The notes: generated by a model not told the origin, from the sequence alone. Numbered from the stretch's first letter, positions 1-5,678 are shown. The stretch: 6,514 nt of DNA from Chloroflexota bacterium (GCA_015661135.1 JACVXW010000174.1:1-6514), one strand, 5' to 3'. Made by a program: numbers and translations.

Positions 1-654
1 GTCTTCAGCCTGGAGATGAGCAAGGAGCAGCTCGTCCTCCGCCTGCTGTCGAGCGTCGCCAACATCGATTCCAAGCGTCTCCGGACCGGGTTTCTCGAAG
101 AACTGGACTTCGCCCGGATCGCGCCGGCGATGAACGACCTCTCGGATGCGCCCGTGTACATCGATGACACGCCCAACATCACCTCGATGGAGCTGCGGAC
201 CAAGGCGCGCCGGCTCCAGGCGGAAGCGGGCCTGGACCTCGTGGTCGTGGACTACCTCCAGCTCATGCAGGCGACCACCACCAACCGCGATTCCAATCGC
301 GTCCAGGAGGTCAGCGAGATCTCGCGCGGGCTCAAGGCGCTCGCCCGAGAACTGTCCGTGCCGGTCATCGCGCTCTCGCAGCTGTCACGCCAGCCGGAGA
401 TGCGCGAGTCCAAGGAACCGCGCCTGTCCGACCTCCGCGAGTCGGGGGCGATCGAGCAGGACGCGGACCTCGTCATCTTCCTGTGGCGGGAGAAAGAGCG
501 TGCCGGCGAGGAGCAGCACGACACGGACGGCGAGGTCATCAACGTCAAGCTGGCCAAGCACCGCAACGGGCCAACCGGGGACATCCAGCTCTGGTTCAAG
601 AAGAGCCAGACGAGGTTCCAGTCCTATGCCGGCCAGCGGTACGCGGAGGCCTGA
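1..654 (+). CDS. dnaB: Replicative DNA helicase DnaB, C-terminal part (5' end outside window)
   Basis: This is the RecA-like motor domain of the hexameric helicase that unwinds DNA ahead of the replisome using ATP. The frame is open from base 1, and 217 residues are visible. The window starts at the FSLEM motif, whose Glu (visible residue 5) is the usual catalytic base. Then come the Walker B strand ending in Asp84 (VVVDYLQLM), the SQLSR motif with Gln127, the DLRESGAIEQDADLV block (about 144-158), and KHRNGPTG with the likely arginine finger Arg188. The end, SYAGQRY, matches the usual DnaB C-terminus. The Walker A loop and the N-terminal DnaG-binding domain lie upstream of the window. No intein interrupts the visible part. 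The gene converges on the lipoprotein gene with a 15-nt gap and no clear terminator. The identification is firm from motif order and length. Confidence 0.97.
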   Translation, partial: VFSLEMSKEQLVLRLLSSVANIDSKRLRTGFLEELDFARIAPAMNDLSDAPVYIDDTPNITSMELRTKARRLQAEAGLDLVVVDYLQLMQATTTNRDSNRVQEVSEISRGLKALARELSVPVIALSQLSRQPEMRESKEPRLSDLRESGAIEQDADLVIFLWREKERAGEEQHDTDGEVINVKLAKHRNGPTGDIQLWFKKSQTRFQSYAGQRYAEA

Positions 655-669
655 GCCGGCGCCAAGTTC

Positions 670-1608
670 CTAGTACTGGTCGTCGGGGAGCAGCGGGCGG
701 AGCGCGAACGAGTAGGCCTTGCCGTCAGGGCCGGCCAGCGTGAGGCTGCTGAAGCCGCCGTCGATGTCCTCGAGACCCAGGAGCGAGACTTCGTCGAGGG
801 ACATCGTGCGAACCGGGAAGCCGGGGGCGTTCGGCTCCTGCCGCTGGGCGAAGTCCGCCGGGACGATGGCGGGCCACGGCCAGGCCCGCGGCGGGTTGAG
901 GGAGTCAGGGGTCAGGACGCCACGCCATCGATCGGGCACCCACGCCACTTCGCCCTGGACCTCCGAACTGAAGGCGCGGATCCGCTCGCCCAGCCGGGCG
1001 AGTCCCTGCAAGACGGGCGAATCAACCGAATCCGGCCGCTCCATCCCGATGGCGAACACGCTGACGACCTTCGTGGTGCCGGCTGCCGTGAGCGTGAACG
1101 TCGAGGTCGGGAGGTCCGCGCCCGGACCGTCGTAGTGGCCGCGGGCCACGCTCAGGCCTCCGTCGCCGATCGCGTACCGAAGGAACGCCTGCAACTCGAC
1201 TTCGGTGAGCTTGACGGTCAGGAACGGGGAGAGGCGGGCCAATCCGTCCGCGTTCGATGGCAGTGCCGCGAAAAGATCCCGGAAGATGACCGTGCCGTCG
1301 CCGTAGATCGTGAACATCGGCGCATAGGTGGCGAAGAAGTCAATGGGCACGATGCCGCCGCCCTCCTCGAACCGGAACACCACGTCGGTTGTGCCGGTCG
1401 CGTGGGCGATCTCGCCGACGGTTGGTTCAGACGTCGGTGGCAGCGGGCTGGCCGGGGAAGGATCGGGCGAAGTGCTCGGCGTCGAACTCGCCGCGCCGCC
1501 GCAGGCCGCAAGGGCGACGACGAGGGCCGCGGCGAGGAGAAGCCAGGCCGGGGCGATGCGCGTGAGGGATCGGGGGCGCGCGGTTACCCGAACGGAAGGA
1601 GCGGTCAT
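670..1608 (-). CDS. Predicted secreted lipoprotein of unknown function
   Basis: This encodes 312 residues. The start at 1608 gives a short basic N-terminus (several Arg up to residue 17), a hydrophobic stretch (about 21-33) and a lipobox LAAC with Cys at about residue 36. This predicts a signal peptidase II substrate anchored to the outer face of the membrane. Residues about 39-63 form a Ser/Pro/Thr-rich linker, and a globular domain follows (about 70-312) with no catalytic motif that I recognise. It contains a Gly-rich FRFEEGGG segment and a YGDGTVIFRD segment. The open frame runs upstream to 2265, but the upstream part is Arg-rich and antisense to the dodecin gene, so it is unlikely to be translated. 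An AGGAAGGAGG sequence (complement of 1621-1630) lies about 12 nt before this start, which is long. A 16-bp palindrome covers the start codon. I have seen similar hypothetical proteins in high-GC bacteria but cannot name a function. Confidence 0.82.
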   Translation of the reverse strand: MTAPSVRVTARPRSLTRIAPAWLLLAAALVVALAACGGAASSTPSTSPDPSPASPLPPTSEPTVGEIAHATGTTDVVFRFEEGGGIVPIDFFATYAPMFTIYGDGTVIFRDLFAALPSNADGLARLSPFLTVKLTEVELQAFLRYAIGDGGLSVARGHYDGPGADLPTSTFTLTAAGTTKVVSVFAIGMERPDSVDSPVLQGLARLGERIRAFSSEVQGEVAWVPDRWRGVLTPDSLNPPRAWPWPAIVPADFAQRQEPNAPGFPVRTMSLDEVSLLGLEDIDGGFSSLTLAGPDGKAYSFALRPLLPDDQY

Positions 1609-1619
1609 GGCGCCATGAC
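1604..1619. repeat. 16-bp perfect palindrome over the lipoprotein start codon
   Basis: The sequence GTCATGGCGCCATGAC is its own reverse complement. It spans the lipoprotein ATG on the minus strand (1606-1608) and a second ATG (1614-1616). The second ATG opens a three-codon frame, Met-Ala-Pro-stop, whose TGA overlaps the lipoprotein ATG as ATGA. It could be an operator, or an RNA hairpin that hides the start codon, or chance. Confidence 0.5.
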
Positions 1620-1676
1620 GCCTCCTTCCTGCACGTGGTTCCCGGCCACGGCGCCGGATGCGGACGGTCACGCGCC

Positions 1677-1694
1677 CGGCCGTTCGAGCGGCCG
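1677..1694. other. GC-only inverted repeat between divergent genes
   Basis: CGGCCG at 1677-1682 and again at 1689-1694 can pair across a six-base loop. It lies in the 126-bp gap between the divergent lipoprotein and dodecin genes, so it could be a regulator site or a leader hairpin. I see no convincing sigma70 promoter here for either gene. The evidence is only the symmetry. Confidence 0.35.
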
Positions 1695-1734
1695 TAGACT
1701 GACCTCGTCGGAAGCAGCGCTCGAGGAGAACCGC

Positions 1735-1938
1735 GTGGGCGTCATCATCATCCGGGAGATGGTCGGCACCAGCCCGACCTCGTGGAGCGACGCCGCGCGC
1801 CAGGCCGTGGCCACCGCCTCCCGGACGGTCCGCAACATCAAGACGGTCGAGGTCGTGCAGTCCACGGCCAAGGTCGAGGACGGCGAGATCGTCGAGTACC
1901 GGGTCGAGATCAAGATCGGCTTCGAATACGAGGGCTGA
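1735..1938 (+). CDS. Dodecin-family small protein
   Basis: This encodes 67 residues, close to the usual dodecin length of about 65-75. Dodecins form hollow 12-subunit shells in the cytoplasm that bind flavins or related ligands. The fold is visible as beta1 with the signature EMVGTSPTSW (8-17), one long helix (about 18-34), and two strands (about 38-47 and 52-65) ending KIGFEYEG. The GTG start is chosen because GAGGAG (1723-1728) lies 6 nt upstream and the next in-frame ATG would delete beta1. By my alignment with classical dodecins, the flavin-stacking Trp is replaced by Thr37 and the Gln that contacts the flavin by Arg56. Ligand binding may therefore differ. The gene stands alone between the divergent lipoprotein gene and a GC hairpin that overlaps its stop codon. 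The family call is confident and the ligand is unknown. Confidence 0.9.
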   Translation: MGVIIIREMVGTSPTSWSDAARQAVATASRTVRNIKTVEVVQSTAKVEDGEIVEYRVEIKIGFEYEG

Positions 1939-1959
1939 GCGCCGCCCAAGGGGCGCGCT
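1938..1959 (+). terminator. GC-rich hairpin after the dodecin gene, probable terminator
   Basis: AGCGC (1938-1942) pairs with GCGCT (1955-1959), and GCCC (1944-1947) pairs with GGGC (1951-1954). One C is bulged and the loop is three bases. The hairpin starts at the last base of the dodecin stop codon. No T-run follows, so it is a terminator only in the loose sense accepted for high-GC genomes. It may instead protect the 3' end of the mRNA. Confidence 0.5.
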
Positions 1960-2290
1960 GGCGGGTCCCGGCAAATCCCCGGCGACATCGCAGCTAATCG
2001 CGAGGTGAGCGCCGCACGCCACCATGCGGGCCATGCCCAGCAGCCGACCGGCCGAGGTCGCCCGCCGCTCCCCGACCGACGCCTCCGCGACGGCCGCAAC
2101 TCGCGCGCCACTCCGGCGCATTGACACCGGTCTCGACGCGTCCGTATCGTTCGCGCCGCCCGAACCGCCGACGCGAGCGAGGGATCCAGAGCGACCCGCA
2201 CGAACAGGCAGGCGGACTCGGATCCCGGTCGGACCGGGCCGACCGGCGATCGTCGCGCCGACCAACGGCCCAGGGGACGCGCTCGGCCAG
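1960..2290. other. Non-coding stretch upstream of the regulator gene
   Basis: I see no supportable gene in these roughly 330 bases. The regulator frame stays open upstream to 2024, but the extra residues are Arg/Pro/Ala-rich with no resemblance to the family, so I treat them as leader. The stretch holds a promoter (2121-2150) and an all-GC inverted repeat, CCGGTCGG (2225-2232) with CCGACCGG (2239-2246). Its six-base loop sits about 45 nt before the regulator start, so it could form a stable leader hairpin. The predicted leader is about 130 nt. Confidence 0.5.
2121..2150 (+). promoter_or_regulatory. Sigma70-type promoter for the regulator gene
   Basis: A perfect TTGACA -35 box (2121-2126) is followed after 18 bases by TATCGT (2145-2150), which matches four of six -10 positions. 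Transcription would begin near 2157 and leave a leader of about 134 nt before the ATG at 2291. The consensus -35 stands out in such GC-rich DNA. The -10 box is only fair. Confidence 0.5.
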
Positions 2291-3646
2291 ATGACCGATT
2301 ATCCGGTCCAGATCAGCAAGGTCCAGGCTCCGCCGCTGCGGGAGGAGACGCTGGAGCGCCCGCGCTTGCTGGACTGGCTCCACGTCAAGATCCATCGACG
2401 GGTGGTCCTCGTCCTGGCCGAGGCCGGTTACGGCAAGACCACGCTCCTCGCCGACTTCGGCCGCCGGAGTCGGGTGCGCACCCTCTGGTTCCGGCTTGAC
2501 CGCGGCGATCGGGACTGGGTCGGCTTCATGGCCTACCTCGTCGCCGGCCTGCGGATTCACCTCCCCGAGTTCGCGCCCGTCACGCAGTCCCTGCTGCGGG
2601 AAACCGGCGGAACGGCTCCGCCCCGGGAGATCGTGCTCGATACGTTCATTCGAGAGTTGGGGAGCCTGCCGCCGGACCCGACGGCGCTCATCCTGGACGA
2701 CCTCCACATCGTCGATGAGTCCGTGGACGTCCGGCTCATCCTTCGCGAGCTCCTTGAGCGCGCGCCGGAGCGCCTGACCTTCGTCCTCATCAGTCGCAAG
2801 CTGCCGCCCGTGCCGCTGGCCCGGTTGCGAGCATTGGGCGAAGTGGCGGAGCTCCGGACCTCCGATCTCCGCTTCGACGATGTCGAAACCGAGCGACTCT
2901 TCCGGGAGACCTACTCGCTCCGCCTGGAGCCCTCGATCGTGGCAGAACTGTCGCGACGCACCGAAGGCTGGGCCGCTTCCCTGCAACTGGTCCGAGCGGC
3001 GATCCGGGATCGATCGCCGAGCGAAATCCGCGCGTTCGTCAACTCGCTCAACGGCGCGGAAGGCGAGCTTTACGACTACCTGGCCGAGGAAGTCGTCGGA
3101 GAGCTGACGGAGGAAATGCAGCACTTCCTCATGCGGACGTCCCTGTTGGACATTGTCGATCTCGTCCTCGGCCCGGTCGCGGCCGGGATCACGTCGGACG
3201 AGACGCGCAAGGCGATCGCAGAGGGGGAGCTCCTCGGGCTGTTCAGTCGCGCCGGCCCCACCACCCGCGACCAGGTCCGCGCGCATCCCCTCGTCCGCGA
3301 CTTCCTCCAGGCCCGCCTTCGCCGCTCCTTCGAGCCCCCCGAGATCATCGCAATGCACCGGGCGGTGGCCAAGGCGGCCGAGGCCATCGACTGGCGGATC
3401 GCGGGTCACCACTACGTCGCAGCCGGCGACTTCGACGACGCCCGCCGAGTCCTCGCCACAGCAATCGAGTCCATTCTCGCCACCGGCTCCTACATCGCCG
3501 CCGAAGAACTCGAGCGGGGACTCCGTAGGCGCGCTAGGTCGAGCGCGTGCTGCGGTGTCGGCGGCGCCATCATCGGAAGTCGCACTCTGGAACGCACTCA
3601 TGATCTCCATGAGCTGCAGCTCACTCGACGAGATGCAAGAGATTGA
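2291..3646 (+). CDS. Regulator, N-terminal segment: MalT-like NTPase
   Basis: This encodes 451 residues, of which about the first 413 look like the family. The start at 2291 is chosen because homologous proteins begin just before the YPVQISKVQAPPLR stretch. An AGGGGA about 14 nt upstream is only a weak ribosome site. The Walker A loop is AEAGYGKTT (about 43-51), in the Gly-Tyr-Gly form typical of MalT-like NTPases. Walker B is ALILDDLH (about 132-139). The segment ISRKLPPVPLARLRALGEVAEL, given here in two parts as ISRKLPPVPLARLR and ALGEVAEL, is the family's conserved post-Walker-B region. LRFDDVETERLF, RTEGWAASL and LYDYLAEEVV follow in the usual order. The last 35-40 residues are Arg/Cys-rich, look unlike the family and end at an early TGA, which marks the first frame break. 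Alone, it would be an NTPase lacking its DNA-binding half. Confidence 0.8.
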   Translation: MTDYPVQISKVQAPPLREETLERPRLLDWLHVKIHRRVVLVLAEAGYGKTTLLADFGRRSRVRTLWFRLDRGDRDWVGFMAYLVAGLRIHLPEFAPVTQSLLRETGGTAPPREIVLDTFIRELGSLPPDPTALILDDLHIVDESVDVRLILRELLERAPERLTFVLISRKLPPVPLARLRALGEVAELRTSDLRFDDVETERLFRETYSLRLEPSIVAELSRRTEGWAASLQLVRAAIRDRSPSEIRAFVNSLNGAEGELYDYLAEEVVGELTEEMQHFLMRTSLLDIVDLVLGPVAAGITSDETRKAIAEGELLGLFSRAGPTTRDQVRAHPLVRDFLQARLRRSFEPPEIIAMHRAVAKAAEAIDWRIAGHHYVAAGDFDDARRVLATAIESILATGSYIAAEELERGLRRRARSSACCGVGGAIIGSRTLERTHDLHELQLTRRDARD

Positions 3647-3989
3647 GATTCGTCTTCGGAGTCTGGAGTCACCGCCCATTCGACGCCTCTCGGCAGCCGC
3701 TGTCATGGCCGGGATCCGCTCGTCGGTCGACGGAGACGTTGAACTAGCGGCAAGCCTGACGGCTGATGTTGCGCTCGCCAGCGCTCAGGGAGGGAGCACT
3801 CACTTCCACGGGGTTGCGCTTGCGAATCTCGCTCAGATTCAGAGAGTTCAAGGCGCCGCCGAGCGCGCGGCCGATAGCGCCGCGCTGGCGATTGTTGCTC
3901 TCGAGGCGACGTCTGGCAGCGAGAGCTGCCTACGATCGTGGGCTCAACGACTCAGTTCGACCAATCGAGGCCGCGTTCGAAGCTGCTGA
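3600..3989 (+). pseudogene. Regulator, middle segment: TPR-like helices in a third frame
   Basis: This frame carries the helical-repeat part of the regulator. Family-like residues begin near 3560 (SEVALWNAL) and run through the stretches VALANLAQIQRVQGAAERAA and DSAALAIVALEATSGSE to about 3918. These have the Ala/Leu spacing of MalT-type TPR units. The first in-frame ATG is at 3600 and has no good ribosome site, so separate translation is doubtful. After about 3920 the frame reads SCLRSWAQRLSS and stops at 3989, while the family-like sequence continues in the next frame. The join to the N-terminal segment near 3530 may also have lost a few dozen codons, because the helices expected between the two parts are not obvious. 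Confidence 0.6.
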
Positions 3990-5382
3990 CATCGAGGTTC
4001 TGTACGGAGATATCGAGCGCGCTGACCGCATCCTCTACGCGCTAGAGGCGTCGATTGATCCAGCCGACGAGGTCGGCGAGCAGGCAACTCTCACGCTCAT
4101 AACGATGGACCTTCGCAGGAGCGACCTCGCCTCCGCTCGCAAGCGGGTGAGCACGCTTTCGTTTGGGCGGTCTGCGACAGGTCCGGCCATCGAGGCGCGC
4201 CGTCTGGTGATGGCCGCTCAGTTGCACGACGCCGAAGGAAGCGTCGGCGCGCCCGACGAACTCCTTCGAGCGTCTCGTGCGGCGTCCATGCAACGCGCCC
4301 ATCTCTGGGCCCGATACACAGACTCCCTGCTCGCCCTTCGTTTGAAGGACCGGGTCCTCATCCCGGCGTGGCTAAGTGAGGAACCTGCATACCTTTCGAT
4401 GACGGCAGAGGCCGCCTGCGCGGTCCTAGATCGGCTGGATGACGACGGATTCAACCTCGTGGCGGGGGAGGCAGCACGCCGTCCGGACAGATGGCGGTCG
4501 GCGCTGCGGTCCGGCATCGAGCGAGGGGCGCCGGCCTCACAGATCCGGTGTGCTGAAATCCTGGATCAGATCGGCACTCTGACAGACGTTCCAACCTTGC
4601 GATCGCTCGCGCGTCGTTTACGCCTAGGGCGAAGCGGCCTTGGTCGGAATCTGGCTAGGCGTCTAGCGGCTCGCGTTTGGGTTGAGGACCTAGGCCGGGT
4701 GCGGGTTGATATCGGCGCCCGTCAGGTCGAAGGAGGTCAAATGAGGCGCAAGGTTCTCGCCCTCTTGTGTCTCCTCCTATCAAAGCCCCGAATGGCCGCG
4801 TCCCGCGAGGAGATCATCGACGCCCTGTGGCCAGACACTGACCCGGCCGCCGCCCTGAACTCGTTGAACCAGACCGTCTACTTCCTTCGGCGGGTATTCG
4901 AACCTGACTTCGACGAGGACTTGAGCCCGGGCTACGTTGAGCAGAACTCGGACACGCTTTGGTTAGATCCCGAGCTCGTCTCTTCCAGAAGCCAACTCTG
5001 TCGAAGTCGGCTTCGCGAGATTCGGGGAGAGCCAACCCCCGACGAAGCGCTGAGCGTCGCTCGGGAGTACCGCGGTCGGTTTGCTTTGGACTTCCTGTAT
5101 GAGGACTGGGCGGCGGGCTATCGGGACTCACTTCATGCGGCCTACCTCCGGGTGATCGAGTCCGCGTTGGGTTTGGACATCGCGTCCGGACATTACGTTC
5201 GCGGGATCGAGATCGCCCAGCTTGCGTCCGATGTAGAACCTGACTCGGAGGAGATCCAGGTCGCTCTGCTTCGGCTGTATCGCTTGTCGGGCGCCAACGC
5301 AGCAGCTGCGGAACAGTACGGCCACTACGCCCAGACCCTGCGGGATATCGGGATCGAGCCGCAGCCCTTCTCATCGCTCTAG
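3766..5382 (+). CDS. Regulator, C-terminal segment: TPR-like region, winged helix and BTAD
   Basis: The open frame starts at ATG 3766, but its first 50 or so codons are an out-of-frame shadow of the middle segment. Genuine regulator sequence begins near 3919 (LAARAAYDRG). The part to about 4670 is alpha-helical and TPR-like. The winged helix follows: VEDLGRVRVDIGARQVEGG, then RRKVLALLCLLLSK, REEIIDALWPD and SLNQTVYFLRRVFEP. This matches the OmpR/SARP-type DNA-binding fold. The BTAD occupies roughly the last 130 residues, with the FALDFLYEDWAAGYR block, paired helices and the usual GIEPQP end. The segment would bind DNA but lacks the NTPase. Codon use is less strictly G/C-ending than in the N-terminal segment. 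A strong internal ribosome site precedes ATG 4741. Confidence 0.75.
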   Translation: MLRSPALREGALTSTGLRLRISLRFREFKAPPSARPIAPRWRLLLSRRRLAARAAYDRGLNDSVRPIEAAFEAADIEVLYGDIERADRILYALEASIDPADEVGEQATLTLITMDLRRSDLASARKRVSTLSFGRSATGPAIEARRLVMAAQLHDAEGSVGAPDELLRASRAASMQRAHLWARYTDSLLALRLKDRVLIPAWLSEEPAYLSMTAEAACAVLDRLDDDGFNLVAGEAARRPDRWRSALRSGIERGAPASQIRCAEILDQIGTLTDVPTLRSLARRLRLGRSGLGRNLARRLAARVWVEDLGRVRVDIGARQVEGGQMRRKVLALLCLLLSKPRMAASREEIIDALWPDTDPAAALNSLNQTVYFLRRVFEPDFDEDLSPGYVEQNSDTLWLDPELVSSRSQLCRSRLREIRGEPTPDEALSVAREYRGRFALDFLYEDWAAGYRDSLHAAYLRVIESALGLDIASGHYVRGIEIAQLASDVEPDSEEIQVALLRLYRLSGANAAAAEQYGHYAQTLRDIGIEPQPFSSL

Positions 5383-5415
5383 GGCAGGACGAGTCTCGAT
5401 AGGTACACATCCGTA

Positions 5416-5445
5416 TTGACCGGTGGAGTTCGGGGTACCTATAGT
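5416..5445 (+). promoter_or_regulatory. Sigma70-type promoter for the leader RNA and micro-ORF unit
   Basis: TTGACC (5416-5421, five of six) and TATAGT (5440-5445, five of six) are separated by 18 bases, the same spacing as the promoter at 2121. The start would be near 5452, right at the foot of the first hairpin. It lies only 33 bases after the regulator stop codon, so the downstream unit has its own promoter. Confidence 0.65.
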
Positions 5446-5451
5446 CCGGCC

Positions 5452-5584
5452 ACTTCGTAGTACTTCGGTACTAGGAAGCCAAGTCAAAACGCTCGGACGC
5501 GCTGAAGTCTCACCTGAAATGGGCACTTAGGGTGAGACGGAGCGAGTAGTGCAACCGACCGACCATGTGTCTGGTCGGTTTTCG
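5452..5584 (+). ncRNA. Candidate structured leader RNA or small RNA
   Basis: From the predicted start to the terminator T-run this makes an RNA of about 130 nt. The first hairpin pairs TAGTAC (5458-5463) with GTACTA (5468-5473) around a C(UUCG)G tetraloop, and it extends by CTTC (5453-5456) with GAAG (5475-5478) across a G-G mismatch. Next, CGCTC (5490-5494) pairs with GAGCG (5540-5544). This encloses an 8-bp stem, GTCTCACC (5507-5514) with GGTGAGAC (5531-5538), that has a 16-base loop. Within that loop GCACT (5523-5527) can pair with AGTGC (5548-5552), which makes a pseudoknot just before the terminator. This architecture suits a riboswitch or attenuator, or a free small RNA. I do not recognise a known class. 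The pairing is read by eye only. Confidence 0.5.
5556..5584 (+). terminator. Intrinsic terminator or attenuator
   Basis: ACCGACCA (5558-5565) pairs with TGGTCGGT (5572-5579) around a six-base loop, and TTT follows to 5582 (TTTT from 5579). The 5' arm contains CCGACCGACC, so the helix can also form one repeat further out (5554-5560 with 5573-5579). The T-run is short but notable in this GC-rich DNA. Its position between the promoter and the micro-ORFs suggests attenuation rather than a simple gene end. Confidence 0.55.
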
Positions 5585-5600
5585 TGTCTTCGGGACACGA
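5582..5600 (+). other. Hairpin directly after the terminator
   Basis: TCGTGTC (5582-5588) pairs perfectly with GACACGA (5594-5600) around TTCGG. It sits only 8 nt before the ribosome site of the first micro-ORF, so it could shape access to that site. It lacks a T-run and is not itself a terminator. Confidence 0.45.
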
Positions 5601-5621
5601 GGGCCGCAAGGAGGAACGAGC

Positions 5622-5654
5622 GTGCATCCGGAGCAAGGCCTCAAGGGCTTCTAG
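5622..5654 (+). CDS. Micro-ORF 1, ten residues ending LKGF
   Basis: A GTG codon lies 7 nt after a strong Shine-Dalgarno sequence, AAGGAGG (5608-5614), and opens a ten-codon frame, MHPEQGLKGF, ending in TAG. The last four residues and the stop are the same as in micro-ORF 2. The stop codon overlaps the ribosome site of micro-ORF 2 (TAGGAG), and both ORFs are in the same frame, so translation is probably coupled. It could be a leader peptide that opens the next start site, or a second copy of a short signal peptide. An in-frame ATG at 5565 would lengthen it to 29 residues, but that ATG lies in the terminator loop and has no ribosome site. No known peptide is recognised. Confidence 0.45.
   Translation: MHPEQGLKGF
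5640..5654 (+). repeat. Direct repeat, copy 1 (LKGF-stop coding)
   Basis: CTCAAGGGCTTCTAG is identical at 14 of 15 positions to the copy at 5739-5753. The single difference, AAG against AAA, is silent in the Lys codon. Both copies are read in the same frame as Leu-Lys-Gly-Phe-stop. Confidence 0.7.
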
Positions 5655-5678
5655 GAGTCGATCATGAAGGACCGACTC
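5655..5678 (+). promoter_or_regulatory. Hairpin that can hide the ribosome site of micro-ORF 2
   Basis: GAGTCG (5655-5660) pairs with CGACTC (5673-5678). This ties up part of the AGGAG ribosome site and places the ATG (5664-5666) in a 12-base loop. A ribosome finishing micro-ORF 1 at 5654 would melt this stem, as expected for translational coupling. Confidence 0.45.

Larger units (their letters stand above)
2291..5382 (+). pseudogene. MalT-like NTPase/TPR/BTAD transcription regulator, broken by two frameshifts
   Basis: Read through both breaks, this is one regulator of about 1,030 residues: N-terminal P-loop NTPase of the MalT/LuxR-ATPase type, alpha-helical TPR-like middle, OmpR/SARP-type winged helix, then a bacterial transcriptional activator domain (BTAD). 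In this family the NTPase and repeats sense a ligand, and the C-terminal part binds DNA. The family-like sequence leaves codon frame 2 near 3520-3570 for frame 3, then moves to frame 1 near 3910-3935. Each move is equivalent to one extra base or two missing ones. All other complete genes in the window are intact, which favours real decay, but local sequencing or assembly errors are possible. The three frame segments are listed separately. If the breaks are real, no full-length product is made unless the ribosome shifts frame. Confidence 0.75.

Noticed and set aside
1660..1700. Promoter for the dodecin gene using TAGACT at 1695-1700
   Set aside because: The -10 is fair, but no -35 lies at a proper distance.
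1135..1734. Plus-strand frame extending the dodecin upstream to 1135
   Set aside because: It overlaps the lipoprotein gene antisense. The dodecin family length and the ribosome site at 1723-1728 fix the start at 1735.
1609..2265. Upstream extension of the lipoprotein frame on the minus strand, giving 531 residues from 2265
   Set aside because: The extra residues are Arg/Gly-rich and antisense to the dodecin gene, and the signal peptide would become internal. The open frame reflects high GC content.
2024..2290. Start of the regulator at ATG 2024
   Set aside because: The 89 extra residues are Arg/Pro/Ala-rich and not family-like, and they lie over the predicted promoter at 2121-2150.
1994..3706. 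Long minus-strand open frame (570 codons) opposite the regulator
   Set aside because: It mirrors the codon bias of the plus-strand NTPase, which has clear Walker motifs. The antisense product has no recognisable domain.
5519..5530. Tiny ORF Met-Gly-Thr-stop in the loop of the leader hairpin
   Set aside because: There is no ribosome site, and a three-codon frame is expected by chance.
5501..5544. Hammerhead-ribozyme-like core (CTGAAG, stem, GGAG)
   Set aside because: The conserved CUGANGA and GAAA core bases are not matched, so the resemblance is superficial.
5565..5654. 29-codon version of micro-ORF 1 from ATG 5565
   Set aside because: The ATG sits at the terminator loop without a ribosome site, whereas the GTG at 5622 has a strong one.
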